64,000 nucleotides of DNA from Lachnospiraceae bacterium (lineage in GTDB: Bacteria; Bacillota; Clostridia; Lachnospirales; Lachnospiraceae), in assembly GCA_029053015.1 (NCBI GenBank), contig JAIDHX010000001.1, positions 1-64,000 on the forward strand, in the 5' to 3' direction. The translations under genes and the position numbers were made by a program. This document shows positions 9,291-17,872 of the stretch, in pieces (position 1 is the first letter of the stretch; each line of letters starts with the position of its first letter). The notes beneath the pieces are model-generated. The model did not search any database, was not told the origin of the DNA, and saw nothing but the letters and a program-made list of their open reading frames with translations.

Positions 9291-9322
9291 GGTACCAGTT
9301 GGGCTCTGCCCGACTGGTACTT
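9291..9322 (+). terminator. Hairpin between binding protein and permeases
   Basis: An about 13-bp stem (GTACCAGTTGGGC with GCCCGACTGGTAC) followed by TTTCATT lies 38 bases after the binding-protein stop. Such partial terminators, or RNA-stabilising stems, commonly make the binding-protein mRNA more abundant than that of the permeases. Confidence 0.65.
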
Positions 9323-9392
9323 TCATTCATAAGGATGGGTATTAAGATTGTATTAGCAGGACTATATGACGTAATATAAAGGAGGAAATGGG

Positions 9393-10286
9393 ATGCCCAA
9401 TGCGATTAAACCTAAAAAAAGCGTGTTATTTGCATATTTGATTATCCCTGTGGTAATATTTGTATTTTCAGTGTTTGTTCCGCTGGTTACCGCTTTGGTG
9501 TACAGCTTCTTTCAATGGAAGGGCGGTCCGGCAAAGACTTTTAATGGTCTTACAAACTACATAACATTATTGAAAGACAGCACCTTTTGGCTGTCCTTCA
9601 GGCACAATATCTTTTTGGTGGTAGTATGTATCGTTGGACAGATTGGTATTGCATTTATTTTTGTTTTGATGATTAATTCAAAGCTTGTAAAACTGAAAGG
9701 TATCCATAGAACCTTTGGTTTCTTCCCCAGCACGGTTGCGGCAGTATCCATCGGTTTTATATGGAAAATGATTTACGATTATAATCGCGGTCTTATAAAC
9801 TGGTTTTTAGATAAAATAGGTCGTGCGGATTTACAGCAGGTATGGCTGAATAATGAAAGTCTTGTCATGCTTCTAGTGGCGATTCCGTTGGTTTGGCAGT
9901 GGATTGGATACTATATGGTAATTCTGCTTTCTGCAATATCCTCTATTGATCAGGAAATCTTTGAGGTGGCGGAGTTGGACGGCGCCAATGCGATACAGAG
10001 AGCGATTTATATTGTATTCCCGCTGGTGAAAAATACAATTCTTGTCTGTATCACGCTGTGTATCGCCGGTAACATGAAGGCATTTGATAATATCTACGTC
10101 ATGACGAGTGGTGGACCGGGCACTGCGTCCATGGTTATGGCGATGTACGGTTATCAGGTTTCCTTCTCGCAGCAGAACATGGGCTATGGTAGTGCGATTT
10201 CCGTAGGCATCTTTGTACTCAGCCTGCTGGTAATCGGCGGTTCCCAGTGGCTGATTGGTCTGATGACCAAGAAGAGTGATGTGTAG
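9393..10286 (+). CDS. Sugar ABC transporter permease (MalF type)
   Basis: Inner-membrane permease subunit of 297 residues with six predicted membrane segments. The EAA loop reads EVAELDGANAIQRAIYIVFP (about residues 191-210), the contact for the ATPase. AAAGGAGGA precedes the ATG. Works with the MalG-type subunit and the lipoprotein of the same operon. No ATPase gene is present, so a shared MsmK/UgpC-type ATPase encoded elsewhere is expected. Confidence 0.93.
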   Translation: MPNAIKPKKSVLFAYLIIPVVIFVFSVFVPLVTALVYSFFQWKGGPAKTFNGLTNYITLLKDSTFWLSFRHNIFLVVVCIVGQIGIAFIFVLMINSKLVKLKGIHRTFGFFPSTVAAVSIGFIWKMIYDYNRGLINWFLDKIGRADLQQVWLNNESLVMLLVAIPLVWQWIGYYMVILLSAISSIDQEIFEVAELDGANAIQRAIYIVFPLVKNTILVCITLCIAGNMKAFDNIYVMTSGGPGTASMVMAMYGYQVSFSQQNMGYGSAISVGIFVLSLLVIGGSQWLIGLMTKKSDV

Positions 10287-10303
10287 GAAGGAGGGAATAG
10301 AAA

Positions 10304-11188
10304 ATGGCGAAAAAATTTGAAATGACAAAGGTAGAAGACCACAGCACCGGTACAAAAGTGAAGAAAGGAATTCTTGGTACTTTCTTAAACTTGATGCTGA
10401 TTTTGTTCTCTCTGACCTGTATCTTCCCTCTGATATGGATGTTTTATTCGTCCTTAAAGGAGAAGAGAGCTTTTAATGCAGACATTATTGGACTTCCGAA
10501 AGAACCTACACTCCTTAATTACAAGCGTATCCTTGAAAATACGGACTATCATCTGGGAAGTTCCATGTTCAACAGCTTCCGTACCACGCTGCTTTCTGTG
10601 GCTTTGATAGTGTTTTTGGGCTTTATTGTAGGATACATACTGGCGCGTATTAAGTTCAAAATGAACAGAGTCCTCTATATCATGTTCCTGATGGGTATGC
10701 TGATTCCTGTTCACTCCCTGTTGGTGCCGATTTATGTGGTATTCAACAATTGTGGGTTGTCAAATAAGTGGTTTACTTTGGTTATCCCTTATGTGGCGTT
10801 TGGACTTCCTGTGGCGATATTCCTTGTGGAAGGTTTTGTAAAGGGAATTCCCGTAGCGTTGGAGGAAGCGGCGGCTATCGACGGCAGTTCTTTTACAAGG
10901 ACACTGTTCCAGATTATCATGCCAATCTGCCGTCCGATTATGACGACGATTGCCATTATACAGGTATTCTCCTGCTGGAATGAATTCTCTTTTGCATTGA
11001 TTCTGATTAAGGGTCCCAAGCTGCAGACAGTGCCGCTTGCTATGACGCAGTTTACAGGGCAGTTTGCTTCAGACTATCCGAAGATTATGGCGGCTATGCT
11101 CCTTACCATGTCCCCGATTGTGGTGCTGTACTTCTGTTTCAGCAAGCAGATCATCAAGGGTATGGTTGCAGGTGCGGTAAAGGGTTAA
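10304..11188 (+). CDS. Sugar ABC transporter permease (MalG type)
   Basis: Second permease subunit, 294 residues, six predicted membrane segments, EAA loop EEAAAIDGSSFTRTLFQIIM (about residues 186-205). It starts 17 bases after the MalF-type gene with GAAGGAGGG upstream. It forms the heterodimeric channel for the cello-oligosaccharide importer inferred here and closes the operon. Confidence 0.93.
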   Translation: MAKKFEMTKVEDHSTGTKVKKGILGTFLNLMLILFSLTCIFPLIWMFYSSLKEKRAFNADIIGLPKEPTLLNYKRILENTDYHLGSSMFNSFRTTLLSVALIVFLGFIVGYILARIKFKMNRVLYIMFLMGMLIPVHSLLVPIYVVFNNCGLSNKWFTLVIPYVAFGLPVAIFLVEGFVKGIPVALEEAAAIDGSSFTRTLFQIIMPICRPIMTTIAIIQVFSCWNEFSFALILIKGPKLQTVPLAMTQFTGQFASDYPKIMAAMLLTMSPIVVLYFCFSKQIIKGMVAGAVKG

Positions 11189-11344
11189 TGTTTTTATAAA
11201 AAGTTAATAATACCTTTTCAGACCTTTTATTTACGGTAGGAAGCGGGCATGTTATAATGTGATAAACACTATAGCGTGCCCTCTTTATTTGATTCATCTG
11301 ACAGTTTTAGAGGGCAGACGATTTTGGAGGAAAATTCAGGGGTT

Positions 11345-11878
11345 ATGACGAAACAGGAATTTCTGGACAGTCTGCGTGCTGCGCTTTCCAGCAGAGTCGG
11401 CACAAGAGCAGTGGCTGAAAATATCAGTTTTTATGAGGACTATATCAATACGCAGGTACGCATGGGAAAGAGCGAGGCGCAGGTGATAGAGGAGCTTGGA
11501 GACCCACGGCTTTTGGCAAGGAGCATTGCAGAAGCAGAAAAGCGTGCAGGTATGGGAAGTGAACCGGAAACAGAATACAGGAGAGCAGACAGTGGTTATA
11601 GAGCGGGACAGCGCGGCGGTTATGAGACAGGGCGTCAGAGCGCATATGGCCGCGGGTATGAAACCGGACAGCGCGGCGCTTATGGTTACAGTTATGATGC
11701 AGGACAGCGGAGCAGCAAAGGCTATCGGGTTCCTCTGTGGCTGGTAATTGTTATCATACTGCTTGTCGTTGTTTTGGTTTTATCACTTGTATTTTCTGTG
11801 ATTTCCTTTTTGCTGCCTATTTTGATTCCTGTTATGCTGGTGGTTTTTACGGTACGTCTGTTCAGACGTCTGCTATAG
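11345..11878 (+). CDS. DUF1700-like membrane protein with Gly-Tyr-Gln repeats
   Basis: 177 residues. Residues 1-65 resemble the cytosolic helical domain of DUF1700 proteins (MTKQEFLDSLRAAL ... VIEELGDPRLLARSI), which typically accompany PadR regulators. A Gly/Tyr/Arg/Gln-rich stretch follows, with imperfect GYETGQRGAYG-type repeats (about residues 75-125), then one long hydrophobic hairpin at the C-terminus. The start ATG was chosen because the domain begins there; GGAGG lies 14 bases upstream, a little far. No PadR gene is adjacent. Function unknown. Confidence 0.7.
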   Translation: MTKQEFLDSLRAALSSRVGTRAVAENISFYEDYINTQVRMGKSEAQVIEELGDPRLLARSIAEAEKRAGMGSEPETEYRRADSGYRAGQRGGYETGRQSAYGRGYETGQRGAYGYSYDAGQRSSKGYRVPLWLVIVIILLVVVLVLSLVFSVISFLLPILIPVMLVVFTVRLFRRLL

Positions 11879-11917
11879 AGTGCAAATGGTAGAATGCAGT
11901 TTTATAAAAAGAAAAGG

Positions 11918-11951
11918 TAATGAGCCGTCAGGGGGACTGGCGGCTCATTGA
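11918..11951 (+). terminator. Hairpin after the DUF1700-like gene
   Basis: AATGAGCCG(t)CAG and CTG(g)CGGCTCATT form a strong stem, but no T-run follows. A similar AATGAGCCG stem occurs at 21618-21642. Confidence 0.5.
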
Positions 11952-11982
11952 GGGGAGTATAAATAATTAATATATAAGGGTT

Positions 11983-12030
11983 TGCAAAAGGGGATTGATG
12001 AAGGGTCAATTCCCTTTGCTGATTTTATTA
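11983..12030 (+). terminator. Second hairpin before the Asn/Gln-rich gene
   Basis: GCAAAAGGGGATTGA pairs imperfectly with TCAATTCCCTTTGC, followed by TGATTTTATTAT. Together with the previous stem it separates the DUF1700-like gene from the small gene at 12154. The remaining sequence up to 12139 is AT-rich with nothing recognisable. Confidence 0.45.
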
Positions 12031-12153
12031 TATAATACTTTAGTACCAAATGCAAGAAAAAATAGTACAAAAGTCCCATAAATTTTCGGAATATTTTTTG
12101 TGCAGTTCAGCCATACTACTGTTGTAACTAAAAATCAACAGGAGGAGTTTCAT

Positions 12154-12303
12154 ATGTCTAATAACAATCAGAACAATGAAAACCAGAACAAGTACAACAA
12201 TTGTTCAAACAGCACACAGAACAGCCAGAACAGTCAGAACAGCACACAGCAGAGCAACAAGCAGAACAACCAGAAGCAGAATAAGCAGCAGAATAACTAC
12301 TAA
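12154..12303 (+). CDS. 49-residue Asn/Gln/Ser-rich small protein
   Basis: Short gene with a strong ribosome site (AGGAGGAG, seven bases before ATG) and a strong terminator right behind it, so it is very likely real. Asn, Gln, Ser and Lys make up almost the entire protein, with one Cys, and there is no hydrophobic segment or signal peptide. Similar low-complexity short proteins are common in Clostridia and usually remain unnamed. Possibly a spore- or surface-associated disordered peptide, but nothing in the sequence proves this. Monocistronic. Confidence 0.75.
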   Translation: MSNNNQNNENQNKYNNCSNSTQNSQNSQNSTQQSNKQNNQKQNKQQNNY

Positions 12304-12322
12304 TTTCAGTTCTGCAGCGGAC

Positions 12323-12347
12323 AGGGGCGCGTTTAGCGCCCCTTTTT
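12323..12347 (+). terminator. Terminator of the Asn/Gln-rich gene
   Basis: Perfect 7-bp GC stem GGGGCGC / GCGCCCC with a five-base loop, followed by T5. It begins 20 bases after the stop codon. Confidence 0.88.
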
Positions 12348-12473
12348 CGTGTTCATTTTTCCCGCAACGAAAAAATAGGTTGGAAGAAACGAAAAAAAAT
12401 GTTATACTAATAAACGTGAGTATAAGCTTATGAACTGTGATGAGTACCGGAAAGACAAAAGGAATTGTATTGC

Positions 12474-13625
12474 ATGAGGAAATTTGAATTGATAGCGCCC
12501 TGCCATTTTGGAATGGAAGCTGTCTTAAAAAGAGAAATTATAGATTTGGGATATGATGTAACAGAGGTCACGGATGGCCGGGTTACGTTTTTTGGCGATG
12601 AAGAGGCGTTATGCCGTGCCAATATTTTTTTGCGCACAGCGGAAAGGGTTTTGATTAAAATCGGCAGTTTCCATGCGGAGACCTTTGAGGAACTGTTTCA
12701 AGGGACAAAGGAACTGCCGTGGGAGGAATATATTCCGGCTGACGGCAGGTTCTGGGTTGCCAAGGCAGGCAGCGTCAAGAGTAAGCTTTTCAGTCCCTCG
12801 GATATCCAGTCCATCATGAAAAAAGCGATGGTTGACAGGCTGAAAAGCATTTATCATGTGAACTGGTTTGAGGAGAGCGGCATAAGCTATCCTGTACGGG
12901 TATTTTTGCTGAAAGATGAAGTGACGGTTGGTCTTGACAGTACGGGAGAGTCCCTGCATAAGCGCGGCTACAGAAAGCTGGTGGCGAAGGCGCCTATCGC
13001 GGAAAATCTGGCGGCAGCGATGATAATGCTTACACCGTGGAAGCGGGACAGGATTTTGGTGGATCCTTTTTGCGGCAGCGGCACCATACCGATAGAAGCG
13101 GCTATGATGGCGGCGAATATAGCGCCCGGCATGAAGCGCTCTTTTACGGCGATGCAGTGGGAGAACGTAGTGCAAAAGGAAATCTGGGACGATGCTTTTT
13201 CAGAAGCAGAGGATCTTGTGGATTTGCAGGTGGAGACAGATATACAGGGATATGACATAGATGATAAGATGGTGGCGATTGCCAGAGAAAATGCGCAGCT
13301 TGCGGGCGTAAGCAGTCTGATTCATTTTCAGCGGCGCAGTGTACAGGAGTTGAGCCACGCCAAAAAATACGGTTTTATTATCACCAATCCGCCCTATGGA
13401 GAGCGTCTGGAGGATAAGGAGGCTTTGCCGGATTTGTATCAGGCGATAGGCGAGCGTTTTGCCGGACTGGATGCATGGAGCCTGTACGTGATTTCAGCAT
13501 ACGAGCAGGCGGAGCGGTATATCGGACGAAAAGCGGATAAGAACCGAAAAATATATAATGGTATGATGAAGACGTATTATTATCAGTTTATGGGACCGAA
13601 GCCGGGAAATGGCAGACGCGGATAA
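12474..13625 (+). CDS. THUMP-domain class I RNA methyltransferase (RlmL/YpsC-like)
   Basis: Predicted 23S rRNA guanine-N2 methyltransferase, 383 residues. An N-terminal ferredoxin-like and THUMP RNA-binding region (about 1-160) precedes a Rossmann methyltransferase domain with the SAM loop DPFCGSGT and the base-flipping motif NPPYGER starting at Asn305. AAAAGGA lies ten bases before the ATG; a TTG nine bases upstream is also in frame. The family methylates G2445-equivalent positions in E. coli (RlmL). It starts a run of closely spaced housekeeping genes on the plus strand. Confidence 0.9.
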   Translation: MRKFELIAPCHFGMEAVLKREIIDLGYDVTEVTDGRVTFFGDEEALCRANIFLRTAERVLIKIGSFHAETFEELFQGTKELPWEEYIPADGRFWVAKAGSVKSKLFSPSDIQSIMKKAMVDRLKSIYHVNWFEESGISYPVRVFLLKDEVTVGLDSTGESLHKRGYRKLVAKAPIAENLAAAMIMLTPWKRDRILVDPFCGSGTIPIEAAMMAANIAPGMKRSFTAMQWENVVQKEIWDDAFSEAEDLVDLQVETDIQGYDIDDKMVAIARENAQLAGVSSLIHFQRRSVQELSHAKKYGFIITNPPYGERLEDKEALPDLYQAIGERFAGLDAWSLYVISAYEQAERYIGRKADKNRKIYNGMMKTYYYQFMGPKPGNGRRG

Positions 13626-13669
13626 CGGATTTGCCGTTATAAGAGGCAGAAGGTGAAGCGAAAGGAATT

Positions 13670-14728
13670 ATGTGTACAAGATTGAGGATATGGACATTCA
13701 TCTTTGCATTTCTTTTTTGTGCAGGGTCGATGTGGGGAATGTTATTTTACGCAGAGCATAAGGCGATTGTTATCGGTGACGCCTCTCTGGAGGAGACAGG
13801 AAAGGAAGCCTTTCAGGCAGGGGAAGGGCAGGAGCAGCCGCTGCGTTTCAGGCAGAATGGTGAGGAAGCTTCGGCGTTGTGCATTCCTTTGGAGGCGGGC
13901 ATCAAGGCGGAAAATATTACAATTGAAAACCATTATATGGAAAGACAGTTTTGGATATATATAGAGGGAACTTCTCCTGATTATTATGCAAAAGAGGCGA
14001 TATCGGGAAACATTACAGGAATAGAGGAAGGCAACTATGCGTACGCGGGAGACACTGTTTTGTTAAAATTCGGGCTTGACAGTGTCTATGAGTGTAAAAG
14101 CGTTTTGGAGGAAAGCAAGCTGTACATAGAATTTGTACCGCCGCGCGAGGTTTATGATAAAATTATTGTGGTTGATGCAGACGCACCGGAATCGAAAGAG
14201 GATTCTTTTGTGCCGGCGACGGAGGAACCGGCAGAAAAGCCTGACGGGAAGGAGATTACGGACGACATTGTAAAGCGGCTGCGGCAGCTTTTGAATGGAA
14301 GCGGAATTAAGGTATATTATACGGGAAGCGGCACTGATGAGGTGTCTGCGGCGGACAGGGCAGCTTTTGCCAACACAGTCGGCGCGGATATGTTTATCAG
14401 CATACGATTGAACGAAGGAGAGGATAAGGCGTTATACGGGATAGAAGCGCTGTACAATGCGGAATACTTTATTCCTGATTTTGGAAATGTGGAGCTGGCT
14501 GACAGTCTGGTGCGCCATGTGGCGACGTCGGTGAGCGGCAGAGGAAACGGGTTGTTCTTAGCAGAAGAGACAGATATTTTACTGAAAGAGGCAAAGGTGC
14601 CGGCTGCTGCGGTGCTGGTTGGGTATATCAGCAATCAGCAGGAAAGTATTTTGCTGCAGCGGGAGGATTACAGGGACAGGATTGCCAATGGATTGTATCA
14701 GGCGATTCTGGCGGCATATGAAGAGTAG
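13670..14728 (+). CDS. Amidase_3-like protein with lost zinc ligands
   Basis: 352-residue protein with an N-terminal signal anchor (residues 5-25), an AMIN-like beta-rich region, and a C-terminal domain that follows the N-acetylmuramoyl-L-alanine amidase fold: EITDDIVKRLRQLLNG, SAADRAAFANTVGADMFIS, GIEALYN and VLVGYISNQQE match family blocks in order. The catalytic sites are gone: the usual DPGHGG is replaced by DADAPES (from Asp169) and the SIHAN histidine by Arg246 (SIRLN). Likely a non-enzymatic regulator or cell-wall binder facing outward. Followed closely by rdgB. Confidence 0.75.
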   Translation: MCTRLRIWTFIFAFLFCAGSMWGMLFYAEHKAIVIGDASLEETGKEAFQAGEGQEQPLRFRQNGEEASALCIPLEAGIKAENITIENHYMERQFWIYIEGTSPDYYAKEAISGNITGIEEGNYAYAGDTVLLKFGLDSVYECKSVLEESKLYIEFVPPREVYDKIIVVDADAPESKEDSFVPATEEPAEKPDGKEITDDIVKRLRQLLNGSGIKVYYTGSGTDEVSAADRAAFANTVGADMFISIRLNEGEDKALYGIEALYNAEYFIPDFGNVELADSLVRHVATSVSGRGNGLFLAEETDILLKEAKVPAAAVLVGYISNQQESILLQREDYRDRIANGLYQAILAAYEE

Positions 14729-14757
14729 CAGATACATGGAAAGGAAATACAAAAGTG

Positions 14758-15369
14758 ATGAAACAGAAGATAATTTTTGCTACCGGCAATAAAGGAAAAA
14801 TGAAAGAAGTGAGCCGGATTTTAGAGGATTTGGGACTTGCGGTGATTTCCATGCGTGATGCGGGTATCAGCATGGAGATAGAAGAGAACGGCTCCAGCTA
14901 TGAAGAAAACGCTTTGCTGAAGGCGAGGGCAGTTGCGGGCTGCGCGAAAGGAAACTGTATTGTTCTTGCTGATGATTCCGGACTGGAAATCGACTATCTG
15001 AATCGGGAGCCCGGGATTTATTCGGCGAGATATCTCGGGGAAGACACTTCTTACAGGGAGAAGAACAATAACCTGATTGAGCGGCTTGCGGGCGTGCCTG
15101 ATGAAAAGAGGACAGCGAGATTTGTCTGCGCCATTGCCGCAGTGCTGCCGGATGGAAGGGAGCTGACAACCCTGGGAGTGATAGAGGGCAGAATCGGTTA
15201 TGAAGAGAAGGGGAGCGGCGGTTTCGGCTATGATCCGATATTTTTTGTGCCGGAGTACGGCAAGACAACAGCGGAGCTTACGGAAGAGGAAAAGAACGCA
15301 GTCAGTCACAGGGGCAGGGCGCTTGAAGCGATGAAGATCGAATTGCGAAAAAATATGATGGTGGACTGA
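14758..15369 (+). CDS. rdgB: XTP/dITP pyrophosphatase (RdgB/HAM1)
   Basis: Cytosolic house-cleaning enzyme hydrolysing dITP, XTP and ITP to the monophosphates. 203 residues, normal length. The family signatures FATGNKGKMKE at the N-terminus, LADDSGLEIDYLNREPG, and GFGYDPIF and SHRGRA near the C-terminus are all present. AAAGGAA precedes the start; a GTG directly before the ATG is also in frame. The next gene begins two bases after its stop, suggesting coupling. Confidence 0.95.
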   Translation: MKQKIIFATGNKGKMKEVSRILEDLGLAVISMRDAGISMEIEENGSSYEENALLKARAVAGCAKGNCIVLADDSGLEIDYLNREPGIYSARYLGEDTSYREKNNNLIERLAGVPDEKRTARFVCAIAAVLPDGRELTTLGVIEGRIGYEEKGSGGFGYDPIFFVPEYGKTTAELTEEEKNAVSHRGRALEAMKIELRKNMMVD

Positions 15370-15371
15370 AA

Positions 15372-15851
15372 ATGAAGGTACTGATTGTAAGCGACACGCA
15401 TAAAAGGAACGACAATTTTTTTCGTGTGCTGGAGAAAACTTCTCCGGTAGATATGGTTATCCATTGCGGGGATATCGAGGGAAGCGAATATGCGATTGCA
15501 GAGAGCGCGGGCTGTCCGGTTGAGATGGTGGCGGGAAACAATGATTTTTTTACCACGCTGCCTATGGAGCGGGAGTTTGAACTCGGAAAATACCACGTGT
15601 GGGTGACGCACGGGCACAACTATTATGTGTCCATGGGGAATGAGCACTTGAAGCAGGAGGCAAGGATACGCGGGGTGGATATTGTGTTTTATGGGCATAC
15701 ACACAGACCGCTGCTGGATTTGGGTGATGACGTAATCGCAATCAATCCGGGGAGTCTCTCCTATCCGCGTCAGGATGGACGCAAGCCCTCTTATGTGCTG
15801 ATGGATATAGATAGGTTTGGGGAAGCGCATTTTACTTTAAGATTTGTGTAG
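15372..15851 (+). CDS. YfcE/MJ0936-type metallophosphoesterase
   Basis: Predicted phosphodiesterase of 159 residues with all five metallophosphoesterase motifs: SDTH, CGDIE, GNND, THGH and GHTH. It is translationally linked to rdgB (two-base gap), a pairing also seen in other Firmicutes, where the YsnB protein sits next to RdgB. Biological substrate unknown; YfcE cleaves phosphodiesters in vitro. Confidence 0.92.
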   Translation: MKVLIVSDTHKRNDNFFRVLEKTSPVDMVIHCGDIEGSEYAIAESAGCPVEMVAGNNDFFTTLPMEREFELGKYHVWVTHGHNYYVSMGNEHLKQEARIRGVDIVFYGHTHRPLLDLGDDVIAINPGSLSYPRQDGRKPSYVLMDIDRFGEAHFTLRFV

Positions 15852-15862
15852 GAGGAAAGGAA

Positions 15863-17362
15863 ATGAGAACGATGGAAGGTAAAAGGAGACTGACGGACAT
15901 GGCGCGAATCAACAAGGCGGCGATTCTGTGCCACGGTGTGATAGACAGCGTAATTACGCTTGCTTATCTGTTGGAGGTTATCAAGGGAAGCCGCTCAATA
16001 TGGTATTTTCTGCTGATTGCATCACTTGCCATGGTGCCGGTCATTGTGGAAGCCGTGCTGTACAGGGCAAACAAGGAGGGCAGGGCAATTAGGCACGTGA
16101 TGGCATGTGGATATCTTGCGCTGTATGCGGTCGCTATTTTTACGACGAACAGTATGCTGCCATTTATCTACATTATTCCGATGCTGGTGGTAATCACGCT
16201 GTACTCAGATCAGAAATATTGTCTGAGTATTGGGATAGCGGCGCTGCTTCTTAACATCGGCGATGTGGCTCGTTATGCGCTGACAGTGGGATATACGAAG
16301 GAAGAGCTTCCTGATGTAGAAATCAGGATTCTGGCATTGACTATAATCGTTATTTATGTAGCCATTACGACCCGTGTTATCCAGATTATCAACGAAAATA
16401 AGCGTCAGGAACTGGAAGGTGAAAAGGGAAAAATTGAAAAGATGCTGCAGGAAATCATGCGGCTTTCAGGTGAATTGTCGGTGGGAATTGAACAGGTAGA
16501 CCAATACATGGGCAGACTGGACAGGTCCACGGAGGAAATGGGAAGTGCAATGGAGGAGGTCAACAGCGGCACGGCAGAAACGGCTGACTCGGTACAGAAC
16601 CAGCTTGTCCGGACAGAGGAAATTCAAAAGCTGATTGAAAGCGTGCGTGAAGTCGGCGAACATATCACAAGCGGCATGGAAAAGGCTACCGTGGAGGTTA
16701 CGGCGGGCATCGCCAATATGCAGGAGCTGATGCAGCAGTCGGAGAAATCAAAGGAGGCAAATGCCAAGGTGGTTGGTCTGATGGATGAACTGCAGGAGCA
16801 GGCAGCCAAGATGAATGACATTATTTCTATGATTACCAATGTTGCCAACAGTACCGGTATGCTTGCTTTAAACGCGAGCATAGAGGCGGCACGCGCAGGT
16901 GATGCGGGACGGGGCTTTGCGGTAGTGGCGACGCAGGTTACGGAGTTGTCCGAGCAGACGAAGCAGGCAGCGGTGAATATTACGGCATTGATTCGGACTG
17001 TCACAGGTGAATTGCAGCAGGTTACGGAGGCAGTTGATATATTGGAAGAAAATACGAAAGCACAGGACGAGAAATCCGTACAGCTTAGCAAGAGCCTGCA
17101 GGCGATCACAGAGATGACCGAGGATATAGCAGAAAAGACGAAGAGCATGGAACAGATGATTGTTGACCTTTCTGTGGCAAACGGAGATATTGTGCAGAAC
17201 ATCCAGACGATTTCGGCAATCACGGAGGAGGTTACGGCACATTCCAGTGAGACGATGAACGCCTGTCATGATAACAGGCAGATTGTGAGCGAAGTCGGCA
17301 AGGTGGCGGCTAAGCTGAACGAGAATGCACAGGAATTGAAGCAGGCACAGGAGCATGCATAA
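15863..17362 (+). CDS. Methyl-accepting chemotaxis protein with polytopic N-terminus
   Basis: 499-residue receptor. About six hydrophobic segments fill residues 18-175 with only short loops, so no extracellular sensor domain is present. A coiled-coil signalling region follows, with the hairpin tip [20 protein letters not shown] and surrounding methylation-helix heptads. It relays signals to CheA/CheW, encoded elsewhere. AGGAGGAAAGG precedes the start. The ligand may be sensed in the membrane or through a partner. A similar receptor lies at 37695. Confidence 0.9.
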   Translation: MRTMEGKRRLTDMARINKAAILCHGVIDSVITLAYLLEVIKGSRSIWYFLLIASLAMVPVIVEAVLYRANKEGRAIRHVMACGYLALYAVAIFTTNSMLPFIYIIPMLVVITLYSDQKYCLSIGIAALLLNIGDVARYALTVGYTKEELPDVEIRILALTIIVIYVAITTRVIQIINENKRQELEGEKGKIEKMLQEIMRLSGELSVGIEQVDQYMGRLDRSTEEMGSAMEEVNSGTAETADSVQNQLVRTEEIQKLIESVREVGEHITSGMEKATVEVTAGIANMQELMQQSEKSKEANAKVVGLMDELQEQAAKMNDIISMITNVANSTGMLALNASIEAARAGDAGRGFAVVATQVTELSEQTKQAAVNITALIRTVTGELQQVTEAVDILEENTKAQDEKSVQLSKSLQAITEMTEDIAEKTKSMEQMIVDLSVANGDIVQNIQTISAITEEVTAHSSETMNACHDNRQIVSEVGKVAAKLNENAQELKQAQEHA

Positions 17363-17376
17363 ATTCATAAGGATGA

Positions 17377-17405
17377 TTGACATAAAAGAAATGGTATTAT
17401 ATAAT
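17377..17405 (+). promoter_or_regulatory. Promoter of tRNA-Pro
   Basis: TTGACA (17377-17382), exactly 17 bases, TATAAT (17400-17405): a consensus promoter 26 bases upstream of the tRNA. Confidence 0.85.
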
Positions 17406-17430
17406 AAGTCTTGCGTTATATGATATCTGT

Positions 17431-17505
17431 CGGGGTGTGGCTCAGCTTGGCTAGAGCGCCTGGTTTGGGACCAGGAGGTCGCAGGTTCGAATCCTGTCAC
17501 CCCGA
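17431..17505 (+). tRNA. tRNA-Pro (TGG)
   Basis: Acceptor CGGGGTG pairs with CACCCCG, anticodon TGG in TTTGGGA, T-loop TTCGAAT. It marks the left edge of the accessory region. A T5 run follows without a clear stem. Confidence 0.96.
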
Positions 17506-17629
17506 CTTTTTTGTGTAAACTTTGGAAGTTTTTGATACAATAAAGTATATTAAGTACACATATTGTGTCGTATGAATGGTGGTTTAAAAAAATATATGGT
17601 GACAAATAAATATTTTAGGGAGGTTTTCA

Positions 17630-17872
17630 ATGGAGGCTATTCGCAGATATATTGACGCAAGCAGTTTGATGTCTATTATGGCATTGCCAGAAACATTTAA
17701 AAATCGAAAATTAGAGGTTCTTGTTTTTCCTACGGAGGAGCAGGAATCAAAAAAGGAAAAGATAGATATTGAGTCAGTGGTACAGTCATTGATTGGCGTA
17801 ATTCCTGATGTGGATATGACATTGGAGGAACTGCAAGAGGAAAGGCGGCATAAATATGAAACTGTTGATTGA
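17630..17872 (+). CDS. Antitoxin-like partner of a PIN-domain protein
   Basis: 80 residues, charged, with no recognisable DNA-binding fold by eye. It precedes the PIN-domain gene and overlaps it by 17 bases, the arrangement of type II toxin-antitoxin pairs, which is the main support for the call. GGGAGG lies close before the ATG. The C-terminus (SVVQSLIGVIPDVDMTLEELQEER) could wrap the toxin and hold it inactive, as in other VapB proteins (inference). Confidence 0.7.
   Translation: MEAIRRYIDASSLMSIMALPETFKNRKLEVLVFPTEEQESKKEKIDIESVVQSLIGVIPDVDMTLEELQEERRHKYETVD

Noticed and set aside
13670..14728. Frameshift or decay explaining the missing amidase histidines
   Set aside because: The frame is continuous, the fold blocks on both sides align, and the replaced motifs keep their length, so substitution rather than truncation is seen.
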